This document shows, piece by piece, positions 16,714 to 24,446 of a DNA stretch of 36,350 nucleotides (its first letter is position 1; every line of letters starts with the position of its first letter). The stretch spans positions 9,899 through 46,248 of the forward strand of contig JAGVUA010000069.1 in assembly GCA_019136545.1 (NCBI GenBank). Reading direction: 5' to 3'. A program made the translations under genes and the position numbers. The DNA is from Betaproteobacteria bacterium. Its GTDB lineage: Bacteria > Pseudomonadota > Gammaproteobacteria > Burkholderiales > Rhodocyclaceae. The notes beneath the pieces are model-generated. The model did not search any database, was not told the origin of the DNA, and saw only the letters and a list, made by a program, of their open reading frames with translations.

Positions 16714-16755
16714 AATGTAGGTGTCGCCCCATCGGGGAAAATTGATGGCCATCAA
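16714..16755 (-). promoter_or_regulatory. norC promoter with perfect FNR/NnrR-type box
   Basis: TTGAT-GGCC-ATCAA (16742-16755) is a perfect FNR-family palindrome. On the - strand a -10-like TACATT (complement of 16714-16719) predicts a start near 16707, which puts the box centre at exactly -41.5. This geometry is the standard for activation by FNR, NnrR or Dnr in response to low oxygen or NO. Confidence 0.8.
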
Positions 16756-16764
16756 GGGCGACAC
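16721..16764. repeat. 9-base inverted repeat flanking the norC FNR box
   Basis: GTGTCGCCC (16721-16729) and GGGCGACAC (16756-16764) are perfect inverse copies 26 bases apart. The right arm abuts the FNR-type box and the left arm sits in the norC core promoter. The arms share the TGTCGC half-site seen in the dyads of the TonB locus. It could be a second operator bridging the activator site. Confidence 0.45.
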
Positions 16765-16825
16765 GGCCGGTGGCGCCCAGGCTTCCATGTAACTACATGA
16801 AATAATTGGTATTTTTCTTGATGAA

Positions 16826-16844
16826 GTGCTACATAGTGTCGCAC
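16826..16844. promoter_or_regulatory. 19-base dyad, copy 1 (TonB-locus operator family)
   Basis: GTGCTACA-TAG-TGTCGCAC: seven of eight base pairs are symmetric, the most regular copy of the family. It lies in the AT-rich middle of the norC-tonB gap. No TAGAAT-like -10 occurs at the spacing used by the other copies, so its direction and target (tonB or norC) are open. Confidence 0.55.
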
Positions 16845-16989
16845 GCCCCGATTTTTTTGCGGTATTTTTATGACTTATTCATAGCCGGGGCGGTTTCGTG
16901 GCGGCAGGATTCCGTCCATGGCAAGCCAGGGGGATAGGTGCTGCCGGCGGATCGCCGGCGCGCGGCGCGCCGAGGGCGGCGACACCGGG

Positions 16990-17035
16990 AAGCGACAAAT
17001 TGTCACACCCCCGGCATGCGGCGATCGGCGAAAAT
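16990..17035 (+). promoter_or_regulatory. tonB promoter: 19-base dyad, copy 2, with -10 box
   Basis: AAGCGACA-AAT-TGTCACAC (16990-17008) is centred at 16999. The hexamer GAAAAT, followed by TC, starts at 17030, 31 bases from the dyad centre. The same distance and the same following TC occur at both receptor promoters. No good -35 box is present at standard spacing, consistent with activation from the dyad. Confidence 0.6.
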
Positions 17036-17078
17036 TCGGACCTCGCCGATCCTTCTCCCGCCAGGGTAAAAAACCTTC

Positions 17079-17753
17079 GTGTCGACTGTCGAACCTTTCA
17101 TGCCGACTTCGCCGCCGTTGCGTCGCGCGACCTGCTTCGCCCTGGTCGTGGCAGCGCATGCCGGCTTGGCCTGGGCCGCGGTCGAACTGGCCCGGCAGCC
17201 GGCCGTGCGCCAGGTTGCGGAGGCGCTGATGGTGCGCCTGATCGAACCGGCGCGACCGGCACCGGAAGTCCAGCTGCCCCCCCGACGGCAGTCGCCGCCG
17301 AAACTGCGCGAACCGGACATCGCGCCCTTGCCGCCGGTGACGATCGCCCTCGCGGTCGAAGCGCCGGCAGCGATCCATGTGCCGCCTGCGCCTGCGCCCG
17401 CGCCCGCACCTGCCGCCGTCGCGCCGTCGCCGCCACCGGCGCCGCCGCTCCCCGCACCGGTGGCGGTGATCGCGGCACGCTTCGACGCCGACTACCTGTC
17501 CAATCCCAAGCCGGTCTACCCGGTGGGCTCGCGCCGCCTCGGCGAGGAAGGCACGGTGTTGCTGCGGGTGAAAGTCAGTCCCGGCGGCACGCCGATCAAC
17601 GTCGAAATCAAGCGTTCCTGCGGCTTTCCGCGCCTCGACGAGGCGGCCCGCCTCGCCGTCGAGCAATGGCGCTTCGTGCCGGCCCGACGCGGCGACGAAG
17701 CGGTGGAATCCTGGGTATCGGTGCCCATCGTCTTCTCCTTGCAAACCTCCTAA
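17079..17753 (+). CDS. tonB: TonB-family energy transducer
   Basis: 224 residues from GTG at 17079; an ATG at 17100 (217 residues) is an equally possible start, since neither has a strong ribosome site. An N-terminal signal anchor (about 15-35, CFALVVAAHAGLAWAAVEL) is followed by a Pro/Ala-rich spacer (about 70-135) to cross the periplasm. The C-terminal TonB domain has YPVGSRRLGEEGTVLLRVKVSPGG and LDEAARLAVEQWRFVPAR. It couples inner-membrane proton force to the outer-membrane receptors encoded next door. The usual SSG turn reads SCG here, adding an unusual cysteine. ExbB and ExbD are not in the window. Its promoter carries the shared dyad. Confidence 0.92.
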   Translation: MSTVEPFMPTSPPLRRATCFALVVAAHAGLAWAAVELARQPAVRQVAEALMVRLIEPARPAPEVQLPPRRQSPPKLREPDIAPLPPVTIALAVEAPAAIHVPPAPAPAPAPAAVAPSPPPAPPLPAPVAVIAARFDADYLSNPKPVYPVGSRRLGEEGTVLLRVKVSPGGTPINVEIKRSCGFPRLDEAARLAVEQWRFVPARRGDEAVESWVSVPIVFSLQTS

Positions 17754-17757
17754 ACGC

Positions 17758-17820
17758 CCGCGACAAGGCGTCGCACGCGGCAACGTGTCGCACGGGTCGC
17801 GCTGACCCCACTCCTAGAAT
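17758..17820 (+). promoter_or_regulatory. Promoter of receptor operon 1: tandem 19-base dyads and TAGAAT
   Basis: Two dyads lie 17 bp apart and share two bases: CCGCGACA-AGG-CGTCGCAC (17758-17776) and ACGCGGCA-ACG-TGTCGCAC (17775-17793). The -10 box TAGAAT (17815-17820) begins 31 bases after the centre of the second dyad. Inferred start is near 17827, so the dyads are centred at about -43 and -60. Confidence 0.65.
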
Positions 17821-17884
17821 TCCCGCCGTCGAGCCGCGTCAGACGAGTTGTCGGGTGGGGCGCTGTTACATCGGGGGATTCGTC

Positions 17885-20158
17885 ATGAAGGCAGCACGCG
17901 GTATCGCATTATTGGCATTCAGCGAGTTGGTCGTATGGCCGACGGCGGCGCTGGCGCAGGATTCCAAGCTGAGCGAGGTGACCGTCTATGGCGAGCGGCC
18001 GGCGGCGTTTCGCAACATCACCACGTCGACCGAAGCCGCGACCGCTGAAATCATCGACGGCACCAACGTCATCAACACCGAGGATGCGGTCAAGTATCTC
18101 CCAAGCATTCAGATACGCAAGCGCTACATCGGCGACAGGAACGCCATCGTCGCCTCCCGCAATGCCGGCACGCTCGATAGCGCGCGTTCGCTGGTCTATG
18201 CCGACAACGTGCTCGTATCCAATCTGCTGGGCAATTCCTACGCTTTCGCACCGCGCTGGTGGTTCGTCATGCCCCAGGAAATCGAGCGGGTGGACGTCAG
18301 TTACGGCGCCCATTCCGCGGCCTATGCGGGCAACGCCGTCGGCGTGGTGATGGTGATGAAGTCCCGGCTGCCGGATCGCTTCGAGGCTGCCGCCGACGCC
18401 CAGGCCTTCCGGCAGAATTTCAAGCTCTACGGCACCAGCGAGTCCTACGAAGGGTCCCGTCTGGGTGCCTTTCTCGGCAACAGGCACGGCGATCTGCGCT
18501 GGACTTTCGGCTTCAATCATTTCGAGAACGACGGTCACCCGCAGTCCTTTGTGACCTCCAGCCGCGGGACGACGGCCGCCGGTGCGGGCGATATCGCGGT
18601 GACGGGATACCGATGGGACCGCAATCCCAAGAACGCCGATCGGCTCATCCTGGGCGCCACCGGCATGGACCACACGGTACAGGACAACGCCAAGGTCAAG
18701 CTGGCCTACGACTTTTCGCCCGCGTCGCGACTCACCTACACCCTGGGCCGTTGGCAGGGCGATTCCAAGGCGGGCGTCGATCCCTATCTTCGCGACGCGC
18801 TTGGGCGGCCCGTCTACAGCGGCAACGTCAACATCGACGGCATGCGCTATACCCTGGCGGCAACGGCATTGCAGCTCAGCCGGCGCGAGGAAGAGCATTG
18901 GATGAACAGCCTGGCCTATCGGTTCGACCCCAAACTGGGGGGGGACTGGGCCTTCGAGATGGCGGTGACCGATTACAACATCGCGCGGGACCAGACGCGC
19001 AAGCCGACCGTCGCCCTGCCCGCCGCCGATGCCGGCGGGGCAGGCCAGATACAGCGCCAGGACGGGACCGGCTGGAATACTGCCGACGTTCGTGCCGACT
19101 GGCGTCCGCAGCAGGGACGCCTCGGACACGAACTGGCGTTCGGTTATCACTTCGACCAGCACGTGCTGAAGGACCGGACTTTCGACACGGCGAACTGGCG
19201 TTCAGGCACCGAGGATGCGTTGCGGTCGGGCGCGCGCGGCAAGACGGAAACCCAGGCCATCTACGTGCAGGACGCCATCCGGCTCGGCGACGATTGGCAG
19301 CTGACGCTCGGGCTGCGCAACGAGCAGTGGCGGGCATTCGCCGGCGCCATGTCCAGCCGCGCCACTACTCTGGCTTACGCGGATCGCGAGGAGAATTTCA
19401 TCTCGCCGAAACTCGCGCTGTCCTGGGTGGCCTCGGAACACTGGCTGCTGCGCGGCGCCTTGTCGCGCGCGGTTCGTTTTCCCACGGTCACCGAGCTGTT
19501 CCAAGGCTCGGTGTCGGGAACGTCGATCATCAATAACGACCCGAATTTGAAGCCGGAGAAAATCCTGGCCGGCGAATTGGCGGCAGAGCGCGACATCCCG
19601 TCCGGCAGCCTGCGGATTTCCTTGTTCCAGGACAATCTCGAAGATGCGCTGACGCGCCAGACCAATACGACGGTATCGCCGACGGTGACGAACGTCCAGA
19701 ACGTCGACAAGGTCCGGGTGCGCGGTGTCGAAGCCTCATTCAATCGCCGCGATGTGCTGATTTCCGGCCTGGACCTGATGGGCAGCGTGACGTATGCGGA
19801 TTCGCAGATCCTGTCCAACAAGAAGAATCCGGCCAGCGTCGGCAAGCAGATGCTGCGCATTCCCGACTGGCGCGCCACGCTGGCGGCGATGTGGCATGCC
19901 AGCGACAAGCTGGACCTGACGCTGGCCGCGCGCTATTCCGGCCGGCAATACGGCGAGCTGGACAATAGCGACACGCACGACAAGACCTTTGGCGGCTCGA
20001 GCCGATTCTTCGTGGTCGACGCCAAGGCCAGCTTCCGGATCGATCGGCAACTGTCCGTCTCGGTGGGCGTGGACAATCTCAACAACGAGCGCTACTACGC
20101 CTATCACCCTTATACGCAGCGCACCTGGGTGGCTCAACTCAAGTACGCGTTGCGCTGA
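17885..20158 (+). CDS. TonB-dependent outer-membrane receptor 1
   Basis: 757 residues from the ATG at 17885, with a GGGGGA ribosome site and a signal peptide (KAARGIALLAFSELVVWPTAALAQ). The frame is open for 329 codons further upstream but that overlaps tonB. A plug domain (about 45-155: VKYLPSIQIRKRYIGDRNAIVASR, IERVDVSYGAHSAAYAGNAVGVVMV) is followed by a 22-strand barrel ending in WVAQLKYALR, whose C-terminal aromatic-Arg end is not the usual terminal Phe. Substrate unknown. No CxxxM site like that of the second receptor is seen. The stop overlaps the next start (TGATG), so it is made together with the BNR and thioredoxin-like proteins. The shared promoter design with the copper receptor hints at copper or a copper chelate. 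Confidence 0.9.
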   Translation: MKAARGIALLAFSELVVWPTAALAQDSKLSEVTVYGERPAAFRNITTSTEAATAEIIDGTNVINTEDAVKYLPSIQIRKRYIGDRNAIVASRNAGTLDSARSLVYADNVLVSNLLGNSYAFAPRWWFVMPQEIERVDVSYGAHSAAYAGNAVGVVMVMKSRLPDRFEAAADAQAFRQNFKLYGTSESYEGSRLGAFLGNRHGDLRWTFGFNHFENDGHPQSFVTSSRGTTAAGAGDIAVTGYRWDRNPKNADRLILGATGMDHTVQDNAKVKLAYDFSPASRLTYTLGRWQGDSKAGVDPYLRDALGRPVYSGNVNIDGMRYTLAATALQLSRREEEHWMNSLAYRFDPKLGGDWAFEMAVTDYNIARDQTRKPTVALPAADAGGAGQIQRQDGTGWNTADVRADWRPQQGRLGHELAFGYHFDQHVLKDRTFDTANWRSGTEDALRSGARGKTETQAIYVQDAIRLGDDWQLTLGLRNEQWRAFAGAMSSRATTLAYADREENFISPKLALSWVASEHWLLRGALSRAVRFPTVTELFQGSVSGTSIINNDPNLKPEKILAGELAAERDIPSGSLRISLFQDNLEDALTRQTNTTVSPTVTNVQNVDKVRVRGVEASFNRRDVLISGLDLMGSVTYADSQILSNKKNPASVGKQMLRIPDWRATLAAMWHASDKLDLTLAARYSGRQYGELDNSDTHDKTFGGSSRFFVVDAKASFRIDRQLSVSVGVDNLNNERYYAYHPYTQRTWVAQLKYALR

Positions 20159-21348
20159 TGGGGCCGCATCGACGTTTCCAACGGCTGGCCCGCGCTTGCC
20201 TGGGCATCGCCGCGGGCTTGCTTGCGGCGGCTTCTCAGGCCCAGGCCGCGGACAAGGTCGCCATGCCCAAGGCGGAGCTTGGCAGTTCGGCCCTGTTTGC
20301 GCGGGACGGCAGCCTCATAGCGGTCGCGAAACAGGGCGAACACGTCATGCTCTACCGCAGCCGCGACGAGGGGCGCCACTGGGAACCGCCGGTGGTGGTG
20401 AATGTCACGCCCGAGCCGATTTCCGCGGACGGCGAGAACCGACCCAAAGTGGCCGAGACCTCGGAAGGCGCACTCCTCGTTTCCTGGACGCGGCCGCTGG
20501 CCAAGCCTTACGCCGGCGAGATTCGCCTGGCGCGCGGCATCGATGGCGGCGCGCGCTTCGATTCGCCGATCACCGTGCATCGCGACCGCCAGGAGATCAC
20601 CCATCGCTTCGAATCGATGCTGACCGGACCGGCGAACCGCGTCTATCTGGCATGGATCGACAAGCGCGATCTCGAGTCGGCGAAAACCGCGGGCAAACGG
20701 TATCGCGGCGCAGCGGTTTACCTGGCGATGTCCGAGGACGGCGGCCAGCGCTTCCAGCCGGAAATCAAATTGGCCGACCACTCCTGCGAGTGCTGCCGCA
20801 TCGCCGGCGCCCTGGATGCAGACGGGGCGCCGCTGTTCCTTTGGCGTCACGTGTTCGAACCGAACGAACGGGATCACATGCTGGCCAAAGTCAGCCGCGG
20901 CGGCACGCCGGTTTCTGCGCACCGCGCCACCTTCGATCGCTGGAAAGTGGACGGCTGCCCGCATCACGGACCTTCGCTGGCCGTAGCGCCAACCGGCGTC
21001 GTGCATGCGGTGTGGTTCAATCAGGCGCATGGCGCTGGGCGCGTGTTTTACGGACGCCTGCGCGAGGGCGGCGTCGACGGGCAGCGCACCGTCGGGGGCG
21101 AGCGCGCCGAACATGCCGACCTGGCCTTGGCCGACCAGCGCATTGCCATTGTCTGGAAAGAGTTCGATGGCGAACGGACTCGTCTTCATGCGGAAGTTTC
21201 CCGCGATGGCGGCGCCACTTTCGAATCGCGCGCGCTGGCGGTTACCGAGCGCGCGTCCGATCAGCCGCGCGCACTGCGCCGGGGCGGCGAACTGTTCGCG
21301 TTCTGGCGCACCGAGCGCGAGGGCATGAGGGTTTTCCCGCTGCAATGA
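20158..21348 (+). CDS. Exported BNR-repeat (sialidase-fold) protein with CxCC and CPHH motifs
   Basis: 396 residues; the ATG overlaps the receptor stop by one base. Signal peptide MGPHRRFQRLARACLGIAAG to about residue 31 (AQA-ADKV). Asp-box-like repeats define a beta-propeller: SRDEGRHWEPP, SEDGGQRFQPE, SRDGGATFESR. The sialidase arginine triad and nucleophile are not apparent, so real sialidase activity is doubtful. Distinctive are SCECCRI (Cys210, Cys212, Cys213) and DGCPHHGP (Cys267, His269, His270), both in exposed loop contexts and well suited to bind a soft metal. Co-translation with a TonB receptor and a thioredoxin-like protein suggests a periplasmic or surface metal-binding partner. 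The function is inferred, not known. Confidence 0.8.
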   Translation: MGPHRRFQRLARACLGIAAGLLAAASQAQAADKVAMPKAELGSSALFARDGSLIAVAKQGEHVMLYRSRDEGRHWEPPVVVNVTPEPISADGENRPKVAETSEGALLVSWTRPLAKPYAGEIRLARGIDGGARFDSPITVHRDRQEITHRFESMLTGPANRVYLAWIDKRDLESAKTAGKRYRGAAVYLAMSEDGGQRFQPEIKLADHSCECCRIAGALDADGAPLFLWRHVFEPNERDHMLAKVSRGGTPVSAHRATFDRWKVDGCPHHGPSLAVAPTGVVHAVWFNQAHGAGRVFYGRLREGGVDGQRTVGGERAEHADLALADQRIAIVWKEFDGERTRLHAEVSRDGGATFESRALAVTERASDQPRALRRGGELFAFWRTEREGMRVFPLQ

Positions 21349-21818
21349 TGCGGATGATTCCCGTTTTGATCGCGGTGACGATGCTGGCGGGAACGGCCGC
21401 GGCCGCGGCGCCCATCGTGCCGATCGACCGGGCCGCCGCGCGCGACCTTGGCGACGCCCGGCGCCATCGGGGACCGACGATCATCGCGCTTTGGTCGACC
21501 GAGTGTCTGTATTGCAAGCGCAACCTGAAATTGTTCGCCGACATGCAACGGCGCAGCCCCAATCTGCGCGTGATCACCGTCGCCACCGAGCCGTGGTCAC
21601 CGGCGCTGGCCGCACCCCTGGATCGCCTGAAGATCCTGGGAGACAGGTATGCCTACGGCGACGATATGCCAGAAGCCGTGGCCTACGCCATCGACCCGCA
21701 GTGGCGGGGCGCCCTGCCTCATACGCTGTTCTTCGACGGGCGCGGCGGGCGAACGGCGATGACCGGCATCGTCGACGAGGCCGCGGCCAGCCATGCGCTC
21801 GGCATCGCGCAGCGCTGA
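21345..21818 (+). CDS. Exported thioredoxin-like protein (CLYC)
   Basis: 157 residues; the ATG overlaps the previous stop (ATGA), with a second ATG directly after. An N-terminal signal peptide (IPVLIAVTMLAGTAAAAA) precedes a thioredoxin fold with LWSTECLYCKRNLKLF; the redox pair is Cys54 and Cys57, with Leu-Tyr between. GALPHTLFFDGRGG supplies the cis-Pro loop. TlpA-like proteins of this type reduce cysteines in the periplasm, often for haem or copper-site assembly. The likely client is the Cys-rich BNR protein in the same operon (inference). It ends the three-gene unit; 90 bases separate it from the next receptor. Confidence 0.83.
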   Translation: MMRMIPVLIAVTMLAGTAAAAAPIVPIDRAAARDLGDARRHRGPTIIALWSTECLYCKRNLKLFADMQRRSPNLRVITVATEPWSPALAAPLDRLKILGDRYAYGDDMPEAVAYAIDPQWRGALPHTLFFDGRGGRTAMTGIVDEAAASHALGIAQR

Positions 21819-21828
21819 GCCGGGCCGG

Positions 21829-21874
21829 GTGCGACATCATGTCACGGGGATGGCGCCGGGCGGCTGTCTAGAAT
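21829..21874 (+). promoter_or_regulatory. Promoter of the OprC-like receptor: 19-base dyad and TAGAAT
   Basis: GTGCGACA-TCA-TGTCACGG (21829-21847) is centred at 21838, exactly 31 bases before the -10 box TAGAAT (21869-21874), which is followed by TC. The arrangement copies that of receptor operon 1. Inferred start near 21881, leader about 28 bases. Confidence 0.65.
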
Positions 21875-21908
21875 TCGCAACAATGATTTCCACTTCATCT
21901 CCCACGCC

Positions 21909-24176
21909 ATGAAAACCAAGCTACTTCCCATCGCCCTGGCCCTCGCGGCCTTGCCTCCGGCCGCCTTCGGTCAGGAAACTCCCTTGTCTCCGGTGCTCGT
22001 CCCCGGTGCGCGCGTCGCCGACGTTGCGGGCTCGGCGCGCGTCGATGCCGCGGCCCTGCCGGCGCTGCGCGCCGCCACCAGCGACACCGCCGCGCTGCTG
22101 CGCGACATTCCGGGCGTCAGCCTGTACGGCGCCGGCGGCGTGTCCAGCCTGCCGGCGATCCACGGCATGGCCGACGACCGCCTGCGCATCAAGATCGATG
22201 GCATGGACCTGACGGCGTCCTGCCCCAACCACATGAATCCGCCGCTGTCCTATGTCGATCCGAGCAACGTCGGCGCGCTCAAGGTCTATGCCGGCATCGT
22301 GCCGGTCAGCGTCGGCGGCGACAGCATCGGCGGCAGCATTGTCGTCGAAACGCCGACGCCGGTGTTCGCCGCGCCCGGCCAGGGCCGTCTGCTCAAGGGC
22401 GAACTCGGTGCTTTCTACCGCAGCAATGGCGACGCCAAGGGCGGCAACGTTGCCGCGACGTTCGCGACGGAATCCTTCAGCATCAGTTATGCCGGCGCCG
22501 TCGCCGAGTCCGACAACTACGAAGCCGGCGGCAAGTTCAAGGCCTTCACCGCGACCGGCAACGGCGCGCGGACCCTGTCGCGCGACGAGGTGGGTTCGAC
22601 CGCCTATGAGACGCGCAACCACGCGCTGAATCTGGCCTTGCGCGGCGGCAACCATCTGGTCGAGCTCAAGCTCGGCTATCAGGACCTGCCTTACCAGCTC
22701 TATCCGAACCAGCGCATGGACATGCTGGACAACGAACAGAAGCGCATCAACCTGCGCTATCTCGGCCAGTTCGGCTGGGGCGCGTTCGAAGCGCGGGCCT
22801 ACCGCGAGACGGTCAGGCACCACATGGACTTCGGTGCCGACAAGCGTTTCTGGTACGGCTCGCTCTCTGGCGGCGGCAGCACGCCGTGCACGCCGATTCG
22901 CTACGCCGGCGATCCGGCCGGCACCTGTGCCACCGGCATGCCCATGGATACCGACAGCGACACCACCGGCGTCACCGTCAAGGCCAGCATCGACCTGGCG
23001 CGCCAGGACCAGCTGCGGCTCGGCGCCGAACTCCAGCGCTATCACCTCGACGATTGGTGGCCGGCCTCCGGCGGCGGCATGGGGCCGGGCACCTTCTGGA
23101 ACATCAAGAATGGCGAACGCGACCGGCAGGCGGCGTTTGCCGAGTGGGAAGGCCGTCTCGGTTCGCAATGGACGGCCCTGGCCGGCGTTCGCTACGAACG
23201 GGTCGAAACCGACGCCGGGAACGCCCGGGGGTACAGCACGGCGGCGATGGCCATGGGCAACCAGGTGGTCGACGCCAGCGCCTTCAACGCCCGCGGCCAT
23301 CGTCGCACCGACAACAATGTCGACCTGACGGCGCTGGCGCGCTATGCCGCCGACGGCAATACCGACATCGAGTTCGGCCTGGCGCGCAAAGTACGCTCGC
23401 CCAACCTCTACGAGCGCTACACGTGGTCCACCTGGCCGATGGCGGCGGTGATGAACAACTTCGTCGGCGATGGCAACGGCTATGTCGGCGATATCGGCCT
23501 CAAGCCCGAGAAGGCCAATACCGTCAGCGCCACGGTCGACTGGCATGCCGCCGACCGCGCCTGGGAATTCAAGGCCACGCCCTATTACTCGCACGTGGAG
23601 GACTACATCGACGCCGTGCGCTGCCCGGCCGGCGCCGGGTGCACGCCGGCGAACGCCACGACCGTCAACCAGTTCGTCGTGCTGAAGTACGCCAACCAGT
23701 CGGCGCGGCTCTACGGCATCGACTTGTCGGGACGCATGCCGCTGGCGAAGACCGGGTTCGGCGACTTCGGTCTGCGGGGCCTGATCAACTACACCAACGG
23801 CAAGAATCGCGACACCGGCGACGATCTGTACAACATCATGCCGCTCAACGCCCGGCTGACCTTGAGCCATGCGCTGGGCAGCTGGAGCAACGCTGTCGAA
23901 CTGGTGGGGGTCAAGGCGAAGCACAAGGTATCCGACGTCCGCAACGAGCTTGAAACGCCGGGTTACAGCCTGGTCAATCTGCGCGCCAGCTACTCCTGGA
24001 AACAGCTGCGCGTCGATTTCGGCATCGAGAACCTGTTCGACAAGCGCTACTACCTGCCGCTGGGCGGTGCCTACGTGGGACAGGGCACCACCATGGGCAT
24101 CAACGCCGTGCCCTGGGGCATCGCCGTTCCCGGCATGGGGCGCTCCTTCTACACCGGCCTGAACGTGAAGTTCTGA
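21909..24176 (+). CDS. OprC/NosA-type TonB-dependent copper receptor
   Basis: 755 residues with a signal peptide (KTKLLPIALALAALPPAAFGQ) and a plug domain (DTAALLRDIPGVSLYGAGGVSSLPAIHGMADDRLRIKIDGM). In OprC of Pseudomonas aeruginosa copper is held by a CxxxM motif in the plug and an HxM motif in the barrel. Both are present here: C105-P-N-H-M109 and H304-H-M306. Other family blocks follow, including NHMNPPLSYVDPSNVG, and the chain ends in a terminal Phe (TGLNVKF), typical of barrel insertion. NosA, the same family, supports copper supply to N2O reductase in Pseudomonas stutzeri. Single gene behind a dyad promoter and ended by a rho-independent terminator at 24228. Copper is a strong inference from the ligands. 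Confidence 0.88.
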   Translation: MKTKLLPIALALAALPPAAFGQETPLSPVLVPGARVADVAGSARVDAAALPALRAATSDTAALLRDIPGVSLYGAGGVSSLPAIHGMADDRLRIKIDGMDLTASCPNHMNPPLSYVDPSNVGALKVYAGIVPVSVGGDSIGGSIVVETPTPVFAAPGQGRLLKGELGAFYRSNGDAKGGNVAATFATESFSISYAGAVAESDNYEAGGKFKAFTATGNGARTLSRDEVGSTAYETRNHALNLALRGGNHLVELKLGYQDLPYQLYPNQRMDMLDNEQKRINLRYLGQFGWGAFEARAYRETVRHHMDFGADKRFWYGSLSGGGSTPCTPIRYAGDPAGTCATGMPMDTDSDTTGVTVKASIDLARQDQLRLGAELQRYHLDDWWPASGGGMGPGTFWNIKNGERDRQAAFAEWEGRLGSQWTALAGVRYERVETDAGNARGYSTAAMAMGNQVVDASAFNARGHRRTDNNVDLTALARYAADGNTDIEFGLARKVRSPNLYERYTWSTWPMAAVMNNFVGDGNGYVGDIGLKPEKANTVSATVDWHAADRAWEFKATPYYSHVEDYIDAVRCPAGAGCTPANATTVNQFVVLKYANQSARLYGIDLSGRMPLAKTGFGDFGLRGLINYTNGKNRDTGDDLYNIMPLNARLTLSHALGSWSNAVELVGVKAKHKVSDVRNELETPGYSLVNLRASYSWKQLRVDFGIENLFDKRYYLPLGGAYVGQGTTMGINAVPWGIAVPGMGRSFYTGLNVKF

Positions 24177-24227
24177 CCGCCTGACCGGGCGGCGCCCGCC
24201 GCCCGCCGATCTGTTATTCTGCCTTTT

Positions 24228-24250
24228 GCCCCGTCCCCGCGGGGCTTTTT
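24228..24250 (+). terminator. Rho-independent terminator after the OprC-like receptor
   Basis: Stem GCCCCG / CGGGGC with loop TCCCCG, followed directly by TTTTT (24246-24250). It lies 50 bases after the receptor stop codon. Confidence 0.8.
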
Positions 24251-24430
24251 CTTGAAAAGTCAGCCGTGGCGAGGCGCCGGCTTTCGACCCTGGAGGACCG
24301 TGACTGATTGCCGAAATCGGATCGAGCACCCATCGTTCGCCCTTGGGCGATGTCGTGATTTTTTACATGAGCGCGCTCGAAGCCGATGAAGCAGTTAGTA
24401 ATAGCCTGATTATTCTTGCATTGCATATAA

Positions 24431-24446
24431 TGGCATTCTACTTGCT
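24431..24446 (+). promoter_or_regulatory. Sigma54 (-24/-12) promoter of the PEP-CTERM gene
   Basis: TGGCATTCTACTTGCT carries the invariant GG (24432-24433) and GC (24444-24445) with exactly ten bases between. PEP-CTERM genes are known to be controlled by the PrsK/PrsR system with sigma54, so the match is biologically expected. Confidence 0.75.

Larger units (their letters stand above)
16666..17078. other. Intergenic regulatory region between norC and tonB (413 bases)
   Basis: No gene found. From left to right it holds the norC ribosome site, the norC promoter and FNR box (16714-16755), the palindrome CATGTA-AC-TACATG (16786-16799), an AT-rich stretch (about 16797-16880), one near-perfect 19-base dyad (16826-16844), a GC-rich segment with the hairpin GCCGGCG-GAT-CGCCGGC (about 16943-16959), and the tonB-proximal dyad with its -10 box (16990-17035). 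The region was checked for a cobalamin riboswitch core and none was seen. Confidence 0.7.

Noticed and set aside
16818-16823. TTGATG as a -35 box or second FNR half-site in the norC-tonB gap.
   Set aside because: No matching second half-site or -10 hexamer at proper spacing.
16860-17078. Cobalamin riboswitch or other structured leader before tonB.
   Set aside because: The conserved riboswitch core segments were not found; only short GC-rich hairpins are present.
16898-17884. In-frame upstream extension of TonB receptor 1.
   Set aside because: It overlaps tonB in another frame, has no family resemblance, and a signal peptide with ribosome site begins at 17885.
20158-21348. True exo-alpha-sialidase.
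   Set aside because: BNR repeats alone do not show activity, the catalytic residues are not evident, and the operon points to metal import.
21921-24329. An 802-codon open frame on the - strand across the OprC-like receptor.
   Set aside because: It is a GC-rich antisense shadow with no recognisable protein features; the + strand gene has a signal peptide, plug, copper ligands and a terminal Phe.
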